Assembly: GCA_965365465.1 (NCBI GenBank) | Contig: CBDUBU010000059.1 | Span: forward strand, 1 to 16,583 | Source: CBDUBU01 sp965365465 | GTDB taxonomy: Bacteria > Bacteroidota > Rhodothermia > Rhodothermales > DASSAV01 | DNA: 16,583 nt | Reading direction: 5' to 3' | Shown: one piece after another, positions 7,540 to 15,592 of the stretch | Layout: every line of letters starts with the position of its first letter | Position numbering within the stretch: position 1 is the first letter of the stretch | Notes under the pieces: generated by a model | Databases searched by the model: none | What the model was told of the DNA's origin: nothing | What the model saw: only the letters and a program-made list of their open reading frames with translations | Translations under genes and position numbers: made by a program

Positions 7540-8399
7540 TGATCCCGGTAATTGGCATAGGGTGATAGTTCCCAGGCAGTCATCAGCCTGTTGATCAAGT
7601 CTTCTTCATCATCCAGGAAAAAGCCATCTGCGTTTGCAATCTGCACGAGATCATGCAGGGCTGCCATGCGCTTTGTTTCAGGCAAAGAAGCTTTGACTGC
7701 ATGTATCGAAGCGCTGAGAGCAGCCTCGTCAGGTCCCTGGCTGTATCGGTTCATTGCGGAGGCAAAGACTGAACGGATCTGCTCTTCCGAAAGGTCACGC
7801 TGCCACTCTTTAAGCCTGGCGTGCATGACGCTTATCTCACGTTCGCTGAGTTCGTTGTCCGTGCCGTGGGCAAGCACAAGATAAAGAAAGGCAAGGTGAT
7901 GGAGAAAACCCCATGATGGAGGATTTTTATGTCCGGCAAATCGGGGTGCAGATAGGGCCTCCTCGGAAAGGGGTATGCCCCAACACTCGGCGAGGCCGGC
8001 CAGCAAGCCTCGCTCAGTATCCATGATGACGCCGTCTGCTTTCGCAACTGCGATTAGATCCTGAAGCGTGTCCTGACACTGCTCCGGTGTAAGGCTGCTT
8101 CGGAGCGCCATCATGGCTCTGGCGGCGGTTTCAAGTGGAGAAGCATCATCCATGTATACCGCAAGCATTTCGTTCACTATCTCTCGAATTGAGATAGCGT
8201 CATAGTCAGTCCATCTTACGCAGAGACGATTGGTGATGGCATCGAGTTCGGCATTGCTGAGGCAATCGTCCGCACCGTGAGCAAGCACCAGGTAGACATA
8301 AGCCAGGTCGCGCAGTTGTGTTGCCTTGCTGTAGGTTAGCATTTCAGAAGAGGAAGGAATAAACAGAGGATAGGGAAGATAGATAGCCTCTTTCTTCAT
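7524..8399 (-). CDS. Tandem TerB-like protein (two TerB domains)
   Basis: The 291-residue protein consists of two copies of one helical domain, about residues 29-141 and 166-277. Copy 1 begins LRDLAYVYLVLAHGADDCLS and copy 2 LHHLAFLYLVLAHGTDNELS. Each copy ends with an acidic helix-turn, AVAKADGVIMDTER and QIANADGFFLDDEE. That LAxADGxxxxxE pattern and the helical make-up match the TerB family (tellurite-resistance TerB and relatives), whose acidic residues bind metal in studied members. The biochemical role of this form is unknown. No signal peptide or membrane span is seen, so it should be cytoplasmic. Its ATG overlaps the stop of the upstream histidine kinase (ATGA), implying translational coupling and a shared pathway. 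An intrinsic terminator follows directly. The other tellurite-resistance genes (terC, terD, terZ) are absent, so a tellurite role should not be assumed. Confidence 0.75.
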   Translation of the reverse strand: MKKEAIYLPYPLFIPSSSEMLTYSKATQLRDLAYVYLVLAHGADDCLSNAELDAITNRLCVRWTDYDAISIREIVNEMLAVYMDDASPLETAARAMMALRSSLTPEQCQDTLQDLIAVAKADGVIMDTERGLLAGLAECWGIPLSEEALSAPRFAGHKNPPSWGFLHHLAFLYLVLAHGTDNELSEREISVMHARLKEWQRDLSEEQIRSVFASAMNRYSQGPDEAALSASIHAVKASLPETKRMAALHDLVQIANADGFFLDDEEDLINRLMTAWELSPYANYRDQVSKE

Positions 8400-10351
8400 C
8401 CCGCAGGTTTAACGGCAACCGTTTTGGGAAGCGCGACGGTGAATATACTGCCTTTGCCTTTGCGACTGGCAACTTGAATGGCGCCGCCGACCATTTCTAT
8501 CAGCCGTCTAGAAACAGTGAGGCCCAATCCGCTGCCCTGGTGGGTTCGCTCCAATCCGGTGCTTTCCTGCGAGAACTCATCGAATACATGAGGTAGAAAA
8601 ACATCGTCTATACCGACGCCGGTGTCCTCAATATTGACAAAAACCTGATCGGCCTCCGTCTGAATCGAAAGTTCTATGCTTCCCAGATCCGTAAATTTAA
8701 TTGCGTTGTCGAGGAGATTGTTCAAGACCCGGCCGACAATGCGATGGCCGAGCGGTATGTAGATGCGTTCAGTCGGGAGACGCATGACGAAAGCAAGCCC
8801 TTTTTCTTCAGCAAGCGTTTTTGCTGTCTCGCCGACATTGCGGGCCACGTCTATCAAATTGAAAGGCTCGCGATCAATTTCCAGCGTACCCGCCTCAAGT
8901 TGAGCAAGGTCCAGGATTGAATCGAGCATCAAGAGAAGGCGACGGCTGCTTCGTTCTATGACCCGAACGAAACGCCTGTATTCCGGGCGAACTCCCTGGC
9001 GGAGCATAGACGTAAAGCCCAGCACTACGGTGAGCGGTGTACGCACCTCATGGGTCATGTTCGTCAGAAAAGCAGACTTGACGCGGGCCATTTCCTCAGC
9101 CTGCTCTTTGGCAAGCACTAATTCTTCCTCTACCTGCTTTTGTTTGGTAACATCGGTGGTAACGGCAAGCAGACAAGCCTCACCCCGTACTTCGATATGG
9201 TGCGCTGAGACCAGCACTGATCTGATCTCGCCTGTGCTGCGGCGAAGCTGTGTTTCGATGTTGTGGACGAAGCCTTGTTTCTGCACCTCGTCTATGATCG
9301 TTTCGTGTACGGAGGGATTTAACCACATTTGCAGCTCCGTTATGCTAGCGCCTACCAGACGATCTCGCTCAAATCCTGCCAGTTCGCAGAACTGCTGGTT
9401 CACATCAAGGAGCACCCTATCCCCAAGTCTGTATATGCTGGATGCCGCCGGTCCAAGCTGAAATGCCTTGAAAAATAGCTCTCTCGACTCTGCGAGTGCT
9501 TCTTCTATGCGCTTGCGTTCAGAGATGTTGCGGGCTGTTGTGAGAACAGAAGGGTGGTTATGATAACGGACAGGCGCCGAAGCCGTCTCGACGGTAAGCG
9601 TTTTACCGTCGAGTCTGATCAGACGTTGTTCCGCAAGATTCATACGTTCGCCTTTGCGCAGCCGCTGTCCTTGTTTCCGCACGTATTGGAGATCTTCATC
9701 AAGAAGAGAATCCCACACGTATTGGCCGATCAGTTGATCCGGCTCCGAAGCTCCCACAAGATTCAAGGCAGCGGAATTGGCATACTGGACAACCCCATCC
9801 TGACTTGTGAGGATCACGGCATCCGGTAAAAGCTCAATCAAACGCTGGTACAGTGTTTCAGTCTCAAGCAATGCACGCTGCGTTCTGCGTTCATCGGTGA
9901 TATTGCGAGCAGCGCAAAGCAAAGAGCGAACCTTCCCGGAACTATCCAGAGAAGGAACGACCATGACGTGCCAGCTCTGGTCTGATTCCGATCGTCCGGA
10001 GGTTTCATAGTATTCAACAGGTTTACCCGCCTTAAAGACCGTTTGCGCGTATTCCTTTAGCCGTTCGATAGATATGGATTCTGGGATGACAGAGGCTGAG
10101 TCCTGATTATCGGAAGACGAGAGCGACGCAAAGGAAAGCAAGCCGCCCTCGTTTCGGAAAACCCGGAATAGCTGCTGGGGCACGTACTCGAAAAGGCGGA
10201 TGCACGCAGTTTCCTGGGCCTGAAGTGTACGGATGGTATCGTCTTTGCGGGCAAGCTGTGATCTGAGTTGCTGTATCTCAGCCAGCAATTGCTCAGATGA
10301 TCTATCAGCTGCCTCCATTAATTTTGTCTCGACTTCCGAAGCTCTTTGCAT
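8396..10351 (-). CDS. Soluble multi-PAS sensor histidine kinase
   Basis: The 651-residue protein has an N-terminal coiled-coil-like segment (about 5-47) and three PAS-like sensor domains (about 50-155, 163-279 and 287-405). Each is followed by the typical DxT/NIxxRK-like linker, for example RNITDERR (149-156), RNISERKR (274-281) and TDVTKQKQ (399-406). The HisKA dimerisation domain carries the phospho-acceptor His434 in NMTHEVRTPL. The ATPase domain has the N box NNLLDNAIKF (544-553), the G1 box DTGVGID (576-582), the F region DEFSQ (591-595) and the G2 box GSGLGL (606-611). All catalytic boxes are intact, so autophosphorylation is expected. There is no membrane segment and no receiver domain, so the signal is probably intracellular and the response regulator lies elsewhere. 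The next gene, a tandem TerB protein, overlaps by 4 bp. No strong Shine-Dalgarno precedes the ATG at 10351. Confidence 0.93.
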   Translation of the reverse strand: MQRASEVETKLMEAADRSSEQLLAEIQQLRSQLARKDDTIRTLQAQETACIRLFEYVPQQLFRVFRNEGGLLSFASLSSSDNQDSASVIPESISIERLKEYAQTVFKAGKPVEYYETSGRSESDQSWHVMVVPSLDSSGKVRSLLCAARNITDERRTQRALLETETLYQRLIELLPDAVILTSQDGVVQYANSAALNLVGASEPDQLIGQYVWDSLLDEDLQYVRKQGQRLRKGERMNLAEQRLIRLDGKTLTVETASAPVRYHNHPSVLTTARNISERKRIEEALAESRELFFKAFQLGPAASSIYRLGDRVLLDVNQQFCELAGFERDRLVGASITELQMWLNPSVHETIIDEVQKQGFVHNIETQLRRSTGEIRSVLVSAHHIEVRGEACLLAVTTDVTKQKQVEEELVLAKEQAEEMARVKSAFLTNMTHEVRTPLTVVLGFTSMLRQGVRPEYRRFVRVIERSSRRLLLMLDSILDLAQLEAGTLEIDREPFNLIDVARNVGETAKTLAEEKGLAFVMRLPTERIYIPLGHRIVGRVLNNLLDNAIKFTDLGSIELSIQTEADQVFVNIEDTGVGIDDVFLPHVFDEFSQESTGLERTHQGSGLGLTVSRRLIEMVGGAIQVASRKGKGSIFTVALPKTVAVKPAG

Positions 10352-10455
10352 ACCATGCTGCCGCGAGGCGACATGGCAATTTGAATAGTAAGATGAAATA
10401 ACTCCGGTTCCCGATGAGAAACAAGGCAGGCGCCGTTACGGTCTTGGCAATTTGC

Positions 10456-10500
10456 CGAAAAAGCTGAAGGTTATGAGCAGCTACGGCTCATAACCTTCAG
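10456..10500 (-). terminator. Strong intrinsic terminator of the acyl-CoA synthetase gene
   Basis: The arms CTGAAGGTTATGAGC (10464-10478) and GCTCATAACCTTCAG (10486-10500) form a perfect 15-bp stem with a 7-nt loop. On the minus strand the stem is followed by G, C and a T5 run. It lies 54 bp beyond the synthetase stop and about 105 bp before the kinase start, so it isolates the kinase operon from read-through. Confidence 0.9.
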
Positions 10501-10553
10501 GCGACCGGTCGGGTTGCCGAACCGGAAAGCATTAGCGAACAGGAGTAAAAGGT

Positions 10554-13319
10554 TTATATCAGGGATTTTACAGCTTTCACCATGGGATCTTCGAGGTCGC
10601 TGTTCCGAATGATTCGGAAGCCGAGCTTCTCGCAGATTCGCTGCATAGGATAGTTCTGGACCAGGATATCTGCCGTAATATGGTCGAGGTTTTCATCATA
10701 CCCGACCTGAACCAGCCGGTTCAGGAGGGCGGTGCCCAGGCCCTTGTACTGGTATTCATCAACAATGACCAGGGCAAACTCTGCGTCTCGCGTGCCGCGC
10801 AGTTGGGTAAGTCGCCCCACACCCACGATCTCTCTGGCCCCGGATTCCGGGTTCTTGACCTCGGCCACGAGCGCCATTTCGTGGTCGTAGTCAATAAAGC
10901 AAATACGCGCCAGTCGTTCGTGGGCTACCCTCTGGCTCAGTTTCATCATGCTGGCATAACGCAAATAAACACTGCGCTCGGAAAGCCTGTTGTGAAATTG
11001 TACCATCTCTGGTTCATCTTCCGGACGAATCGGGCGAATGGTCACCGTTGTCTCATCGCGCAGCTTTTCCTCTGAAACATACTGGCTGGGATAGGGCCTG
11101 ATGGCGAGCTTAGGGAATTCCTCCTCAGATATGGAGGGATCGAAAAGAACGACCCTTGCATCGAGTGCGATAAGCTTTTCGTGTGAGACGAGCAGCGGGT
11201 TAATATCAATCTCCTTTATCACGCGCTGTTCGACTACAAGCTGGCTGAATTGGACGAGCAACGCTTCGAGCGCATCCATATCGACGGGAGGACGTCCGCG
11301 AACACCTTTAAGCGCCTCGTAGATTCTGGTTTGCTCCATCATGCGCCGGGCAAGCGTAGTATTCAGGGGTGGAAGTCCAAGCGCCCGGTCTTTGTATACC
11401 TCTACCAATGCTCCACCGGAGCCGAAGAGGAGCACAGGCCCGAACTGCGCGTCGATGCTGCTGCCGATGATAATCTCGTAACCCTCTGCACGAACCATTT
11501 CCTGCACGGTAACGCCGTCGAAGGCATCCTGCCGGCCCATGTCGGCAAGTCTGGACTTAATGCCAGCGAAGGCGGCCCGGACTTCATCGGCAGAGCGAAG
11601 GTTGAGGAGCACCCCTCCTACGTCTGTTTTGTGCGTGATAGTATACGAGTTCAGCTTTACGACAACAGGATATCCGATAGCCTCTGCCGCCGCAACGGCT
11701 TCATCTTCCGTAAGGGCAAGCCTCGTATCTACGGTAGGAATGCCGTAAGTGGTTAGCAGCGCCTTCGATTCGTACTCGGTGAGGAGGCTGCGGCCTGATG
11801 ACCGCGCCTGTGCGAGAAGATCGCTTGCCTTATCCGCGCGAATGCCGCCGACATCCTCTGGCAGCATGGGTGTTTCATAGATGCCGCGCAGGCTGTAGCT
11901 GTATTGCCACATATAGTTGAAGACGCGAGCTGCCGTGTCCGGATAGCGGAAGGTTGGGATGCCGGCATGGCTCAGAATTCGTTCTCCGGCAGCCACATCA
12001 GATCCGCCCATCCAACTGGCGAGAACAGGTTTATCACTAACCTGAGCGTAGGCTTTGAGTTGTTCGGCTGTCTGTGTGGGTTTGGTCATCGCCTGGGGTG
12101 TAAGCACAACCAGCAAACCGTTGCTGTTCTCATCTCTGGAAGCCACTTCAAGCGCCTGCGCATAGCGATCCGGTCCCGCGTCGCCGAGGATATCGACAGG
12201 ATTTCCATGACTCCACTGTTCGGGAAGAATTTTGTCGAAGGCATGAAGGGCTTCTTCCGACAGTTCGGTAAGCTCCCCGCCGCTGTTAATGAGCGCGTCG
12301 GTTGCAAGGACACCGGGGCCTCCGGCATTGGTAAGGATCGTCAGGTTTGGACCTTTGGGCCGAGGCTGTTTTGCCAGCACCTCCGCCATGTAGAACAGAT
12401 CGGAGATGTTATCGACCCGCAGCACCCCCGTACGCCGGAAAGCAGCCGTGAGCACCTCGTCGCTTCCGGCCAGCGTCCCTGTATGGGAAGCTGCTGCCTT
12501 TGCAGCCTGTTTCGATCTGCCTGCCTTAATTACGATAATAGGTTTGTGAAGGGCTACCTCTTTCGCCGCCGAAAGAAAGGAACGAGCATCCCCGATCGAT
12601 TCCATATAGATAAGAATACTCTTCGTGCGCGGGTCGTCACCCAGGTAGTAGATAAGGTCGCCCCATCCGACATCGAGCATGGAACCGAGTGATACGAAGG
12701 CGCTGAACCCGACGTTTTCCTGAAGGCTCCAGTCGAGGATAGCGGTCAGCAAGGCGCCGCTTTGACTGATAAATCCCACATTGCCATTGAGAGCCATAGC
12801 TCCTGCAAAGGTGGCATTGAGGCCGATCGTAGGACGCATTATACCCAGGCAGTTAGGCCCGATGATGCGCATATCCCCTTTGCGGGCCTCGGTCAGGATT
12901 TCTTGTTCCAGTCTCTCGCCGGCTTCGCCTACCTCCTTGAAGCCTGCTGAAATGACGATGGCTCCTTTAACTCCGGCTTCAACGCAATCCCGTATAATCT
13001 CCGGAACCATTGCGGCAGGGGTAACTATTACTGCCAGATCAACAGGCTCAGGCACTGATCTGATGGATTCATATGCTTTGATGCCAAGCACACTGGGCCG
13101 ATTGGGGTTTATCGGGAAAACCGTCCCCCCGAAGGGGTTGCTGATGAGGTTCCAGAGTATCGTACGTCCCACACTGCCAGGACGCTCGCTTGCCCCTATG
13201 ACAGCAACATTGCCGGGCGCAAAAATAGCATCCAGAGGCTTGCGCCTGGAATGCACGAGGTCATACGAGGGGTCGTTTCTCTGAGCGGAAACAGGTGCTT
13301 CTGTGGATTGCGGAGTCAT
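10554..13319 (-). CDS. ADP-forming acyl-CoA synthetase (acetate-CoA ligase type) fused to a GNAT acetyltransferase
   Basis: The 921-residue protein has the full NDP-forming acyl-CoA synthetase layout in one chain plus a C-terminal acetyltransferase. The CoA-binding Rossmann domain (about 29-126) carries VAVIGASERPGSVG (38-51). The ligase domains (about 150-470) contain the His expected to be phosphorylated, His279 in ASHTGTLAGSD. The ATP-grasp domain (about 505-735) has the second conserved motif HKTDVGGV (563-570) and FGSGG (632-636). The GNAT domain (about 757-915) shows the acetyl-CoA loop QYKGLG (857-862). Known ADP-forming synthetases interconvert acyl-CoA, ADP and phosphate with acid, CoA and ATP. 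This fusion also resembles the protein acetyltransferase Pat, but here both histidine motifs look intact, so ligase activity is plausible. The ATG at 13319 has no clear Shine-Dalgarno. A strong terminator follows the gene. Confidence 0.93.
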   Translation of the reverse strand: MTPQSTEAPVSAQRNDPSYDLVHSRRKPLDAIFAPGNVAVIGASERPGSVGRTILWNLISNPFGGTVFPINPNRPSVLGIKAYESIRSVPEPVDLAVIVTPAAMVPEIIRDCVEAGVKGAIVISAGFKEVGEAGERLEQEILTEARKGDMRIIGPNCLGIMRPTIGLNATFAGAMALNGNVGFISQSGALLTAILDWSLQENVGFSAFVSLGSMLDVGWGDLIYYLGDDPRTKSILIYMESIGDARSFLSAAKEVALHKPIIVIKAGRSKQAAKAAASHTGTLAGSDEVLTAAFRRTGVLRVDNISDLFYMAEVLAKQPRPKGPNLTILTNAGGPGVLATDALINSGGELTELSEEALHAFDKILPEQWSHGNPVDILGDAGPDRYAQALEVASRDENSNGLLVVLTPQAMTKPTQTAEQLKAYAQVSDKPVLASWMGGSDVAAGERILSHAGIPTFRYPDTAARVFNYMWQYSYSLRGIYETPMLPEDVGGIRADKASDLLAQARSSGRSLLTEYESKALLTTYGIPTVDTRLALTEDEAVAAAEAIGYPVVVKLNSYTITHKTDVGGVLLNLRSADEVRAAFAGIKSRLADMGRQDAFDGVTVQEMVRAEGYEIIIGSSIDAQFGPVLLFGSGGALVEVYKDRALGLPPLNTTLARRMMEQTRIYEALKGVRGRPPVDMDALEALLVQFSQLVVEQRVIKEIDINPLLVSHEKLIALDARVVLFDPSISEEEFPKLAIRPYPSQYVSEEKLRDETTVTIRPIRPEDEPEMVQFHNRLSERSVYLRYASMMKLSQRVAHERLARICFIDYDHEMALVAEVKNPESGAREIVGVGRLTQLRGTRDAEFALVIVDEYQYKGLGTALLNRLVQVGYDENLDHITADILVQNYPMQRICEKLGFRIIRNSDLEDPMVKAVKSLI

Positions 13320-13388
13320 ATCGTTCTACAGCTTTTTTTCATTTTAGTACGTGTTTGCGGCATAGATACATCACGGGTTACAACGTGA

Positions 13389-13428
13389 TAAAAGGCGAGT
13401 TCTCAACCTTGGAGAGACTCGCCTTTTA
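13389..13428. terminator. Hairpin terminator, possibly bidirectional
   Basis: TAAAAGGCGAGT (13389-13400) and ACTCGCCTTTTA (13417-13428) form a perfect 12-bp stem, and the next TCTC/GAGA bases can extend it with one bulge. The A-rich left side and T-rich right side put a TTTTA tract after the GC stem on both strands. On the minus strand it would end a transcript coming from the 13808-13836 promoter before the synthetase gene. Confidence 0.7.
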
Positions 13429-13488
13429 CGCATCTTGTACAGCTTTATAGCAAAGTACGGCCGCCGTGATTCCCACTACTGCCGGCAT
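13426..13488 (-). CDS. Possible 20-residue peptide directly before the terminator
   Basis: An ATG at 13488 opens a 20-codon frame encoding MPAVVGITAAVLCYKAVQDA. Its TAA stop (13428-13426) is the first part of the terminator stem on the minus strand. The open frame extends upstream to a TGA at 13533-13531 with protein-like residues but only CTG starts. It is in the same frame as the 71-codon ORF at 13779-13564, separated from it by three TGA codons. It may be the decayed end of a longer gene rather than a peptide gene; confidence is low. Confidence 0.2.
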   Translation of the reverse strand: MPAVVGITAAVLCYKAVQDA

Positions 13489-13563
13489 TTCGTTCAGGTT
13501 CGGTTTCAGGTGCTTACCCAGGTAAGATTTTCAGCGCTTGATTCAGCAGAACCTTTCGATGTG

Positions 13564-13779
13564 TCAAGAGGCGGACAAGGAGGACACGGCGGCTCGAAGG
13601 TTGCGATTGAGCGCTGCCTGAATCGGTTGAGCGTCGGCATGGTCGAGAGGTAAAGCCCTGCCATAAATGAGCGGCTGCGTGCGCCCGTCTAAAAGTAATA
13701 TTCTTTTTTGAAGCACTATACGAGTTAACAGCGCAGATGCGCCTGGGGAGTGATCGGATGAAGAAGCCTTGTAGACCAT
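13564..13779 (-). CDS. Hypothetical small protein, 71 residues
   Basis: I do not recognise this protein. It is kept because the signals before it are unusually good: a promoter candidate TTGACA-17-TAAAAG (13836-13808) and the Shine-Dalgarno AAAGAGG (13793-13787), 7 nt before the ATG at 13779. The product starts MVYKASSSDHSPGASALL, has a hydrophobic strand-like RILLLDGRT around residues 27-35 and ends SSLSAS. It has no membrane span or signal peptide. After its TGA the same frame passes two more TGA codons and then stays open to the terminator at 13428, so it could be a degraded longer gene. A non-coding RNA is the other possibility. Confidence 0.35.
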   Translation of the reverse strand: MVYKASSSDHSPGASALLTRIVLQKRILLLDGRTQPLIYGRALPLDHADAQPIQAALNRNLRAAVSSLSAS

Positions 13780-13807
13780 AGGGAGACCTCTTTCCTGTAA
13801 GTGATCT

Positions 13808-13836
13808 CTTTTAGACGATGCCTTTCAGGATGTCAA
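13808..13836 (-). promoter_or_regulatory. Sigma-70-like promoter candidate, minus strand
   Basis: On the minus strand a perfect TTGACA (13836-13831) is followed after exactly 17 bp by TAAAAG (13813-13808), a 4 of 6 match to the -10 box. Transcription would start near 13801, about 22 nt before the ATG at 13779. A second, weaker pair lies further upstream, TTGACT (13887-13882) and TTCAAT (13865-13860), 16 bp apart. Bacteroidota often use a different promoter consensus, which lowers confidence. Confidence 0.45.
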
Positions 13837-14024
13837 GCGCAGGCTGAATGCTGTTGCCTATTGAAGCAAATCGTGGACATCAGTCAAGATAAGGACAAGC
13901 AGTCTTTTGGTCTGATGGCCACGGGTGCTTTAAGAAATAATAATAATAAATCCTGACAATCGCAGCCCTTTTATTGACGCCTGGAGAGAGGGGCTGCTCA
14001 CCCCGGGTATGTTTTCAGCAGCAC

Positions 14025-15425
14025 CTAACTCTCAGGGAGTGTGGGCAGCCGCTTCAATTCGTCCATAAAGCGATTTGCCAGAAGGCGAGCAGCATCCGGA
14101 GCGTTCGATTCTGCGTAGACACGCATGATAGGTTCTGTGTTTGATTTTCGAAGGTGTACCCAGCCCTCTTCAAAGTCGATCTTGAGGCCGTCAACGGTAG
14201 AGATGCGTTCATGACGATAGCGGTTCGCCAGTGTGTGCAGCAGGGCATCCGGGTTCAAGTCTCCAATGGGGGTTTTGCTTTTCACAATGGTATAAGAGGG
14301 CAGGGAGCGACGGATCTCAGATAGCTGTGCCTTTTCGTTGGCGAGGTGCTGCAACACCATTGCAACGCCAACCAGAGCATCTCTTCCATAGTGTAGTTCA
14401 GGCAGGATCACGCCTCCATTTCCTTCGCCACCCAGCACGGCGTTAACCTCCTGCATCTTCTTGACTACATTGATTTCTCCCACGGCTGAGCGGTAGACCG
14501 GAACCCCGAAACGTGCAGCGACCTCGTCGATGGCGCGCGAGGAAGACAAATTTGTGGCAAAGGGTCCGGGGCGAATGCGCCACAGGAAGTCTGCTGCCAG
14601 AACCTGCGTCAATTCCTCGCTAAAATACCGGCCTCCGTTCTCAATAAGGGCAAGACGGTCTGCGTCTGGATCTACCACGATCCCGAGGTCTGCGCCGGTT
14701 TCCCTGACATACGCGATGGTTTCTTTCAGATTTTCGGGAAGCGGCTCTGCGGCATGAGCAAAAATGCCAGTGACATCGCAGTTCAGGCAGAAGACGTTTT
14801 CGTCTCTAACACCCAGTCGCCGGAGGAGGGCAGGGATAGCAAAGCCGCCTACGGAATTGATCCCGTCCACCACGATTTTAAAGTCACGGGCAGCAATTCT
14901 CGAAGGCTCAATAAAATCAAGGTCAAGGATGCGCTCGATGTGGTAGTCGAGGAAGTCTTTTTGCCGGTAAGATCCGATGGCATCATAGCGTACATATTGA
15001 GGATCTTCCAGCGTCAGAGCAATTACTTCCTCGCCTTCTTCGGAGGAGAGGAATTCCCCCTTTTCATTCAAGAGCTTCAGGGCATTCCACTCCGGAGGGT
15101 TATGAGATGCCGATAAAATGATCCCACCTATCGCGTGCTCGGCCAGCACAGCCATTTCCACGGTAGGGGTCGTTGCCAGAGATGCGTCGATCACATCACA
15201 ACCGGCGCTCTGAAGTGTAGAGGACACAATGCGGGCGCACAGCGGACCTGTAACGCGCCCATCACGTCCGATTAGTACAACAGGGTCGCGCCCAATTTTT
15301 GAGGCGCGTGCGCGGCACCACATCCCGAACGCCGCAGTGAATTTGACCAGTACGGACGGGTCTAGTCCATTCCCGAAAACTCCCCGAATACCTGATATAG
15401 AAGCAATAAGTGTTTTGCTATGCAT
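14025..15425 (-). CDS. glmM: Phosphoglucosamine mutase (phosphohexomutase family)
   Basis: The 466-residue cytoplasmic enzyme belongs to the alpha-D-phosphohexomutase family. All four functional loops are present: the phosphoserine loop SASHNPPEWNALK with catalytic Ser107, the metal site DPDADR (252-257), the sugar-specificity loop GEGNGG (333-338) and the phosphate-binding loop RKSNTEP (426-432). The N-terminus IASISGIRGVFG and the segment TTPTVEMAVLAEHAIGGIIL match the GlmM form used in Bacteroidetes. GlmM converts glucosamine-6-phosphate to glucosamine-1-phosphate on the way to UDP-GlcNAc, which feeds peptidoglycan and surface polysaccharide. Because this family also includes phosphomannomutases and phosphoglucomutases, the substrate is likely but not certain. 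It starts at the ATG at 15425 with no clear Shine-Dalgarno. It is divergent from a heme A synthase gene, with no functional link evident. Confidence 0.85.
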   Translation of the reverse strand: MHSKTLIASISGIRGVFGNGLDPSVLVKFTAAFGMWCRARASKIGRDPVVLIGRDGRVTGPLCARIVSSTLQSAGCDVIDASLATTPTVEMAVLAEHAIGGIILSASHNPPEWNALKLLNEKGEFLSSEEGEEVIALTLEDPQYVRYDAIGSYRQKDFLDYHIERILDLDFIEPSRIAARDFKIVVDGINSVGGFAIPALLRRLGVRDENVFCLNCDVTGIFAHAAEPLPENLKETIAYVRETGADLGIVVDPDADRLALIENGGRYFSEELTQVLAADFLWRIRPGPFATNLSSSRAIDEVAARFGVPVYRSAVGEINVVKKMQEVNAVLGGEGNGGVILPELHYGRDALVGVAMVLQHLANEKAQLSEIRRSLPSYTIVKSKTPIGDLNPDALLHTLANRYRHERISTVDGLKIDFEEGWVHLRKSNTEPIMRVYAESNAPDAARLLANRFMDELKRLPTLPES

Positions 15426-15592
15426 AAGTACTACAAGTCGTCACTGAGTTAAACAAACGATGGAGCGGCAAAACTGCTGCAACTCCGACAGTAAAATAAG
15501 AGATAAGCTGCCCTTGCGCTGACGTCTGTTATAAAACAGCGCCATTTACCCGGAACAGGGGTGTAATATCCTCGTTTGGTCAGTCGGTATAC

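Larger units (their letters stand above)
13320..14024. other. 705-bp stretch without a recognised gene
   Basis: This region lies between two minus-strand genes. On the minus strand it holds a promoter candidate (13808-13836), a 71-codon frame with a Shine-Dalgarno (13779-13564), a short frame and a hairpin (13389-13428), listed separately. A T/A-rich tract, seen on the plus strand as repeated TAA/AAT, lies at about 13934-13950. I see no tRNA-like fold. GGGGTGAGCAGCCCC on the minus strand (about 13990-14004) could form a small hairpin after glmM, but no T tract follows it closely. Confidence 0.5.

Noticed and set aside
7524..8399. Tellurite-resistance operon
   Set aside because: Only a TerB-like protein is present. 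No TerC, TerD or TerZ-type gene is in the window, and the partner is a histidine kinase.
8958..9461. 167-codon plus-strand frame opposite the histidine kinase
   Set aside because: It is Ser/Thr/Arg-rich low-complexity translation, typical of the antisense of a real gene.
11904..12692. 262-codon plus-strand frame opposite the acyl-CoA synthetase
   Set aside because: It is antisense to a gene with full domain support, and its translation has no recognisable features. It is explained by the codon pattern of the real gene.
13531..13566. Selenocysteine or stop-codon recoding at three in-frame TGA codons
   Set aside because: Three TGA codons within 36 bp, no visible selenocysteine insertion hairpin and no recognisable selenoprotein family make decay or chance far more likely.
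13435..13653. 72-codon plus-strand frame in the 705-bp gap
   Set aside because: It has no Shine-Dalgarno or promoter, and its translation is not protein-like. The minus-strand signals in the same stretch are better.
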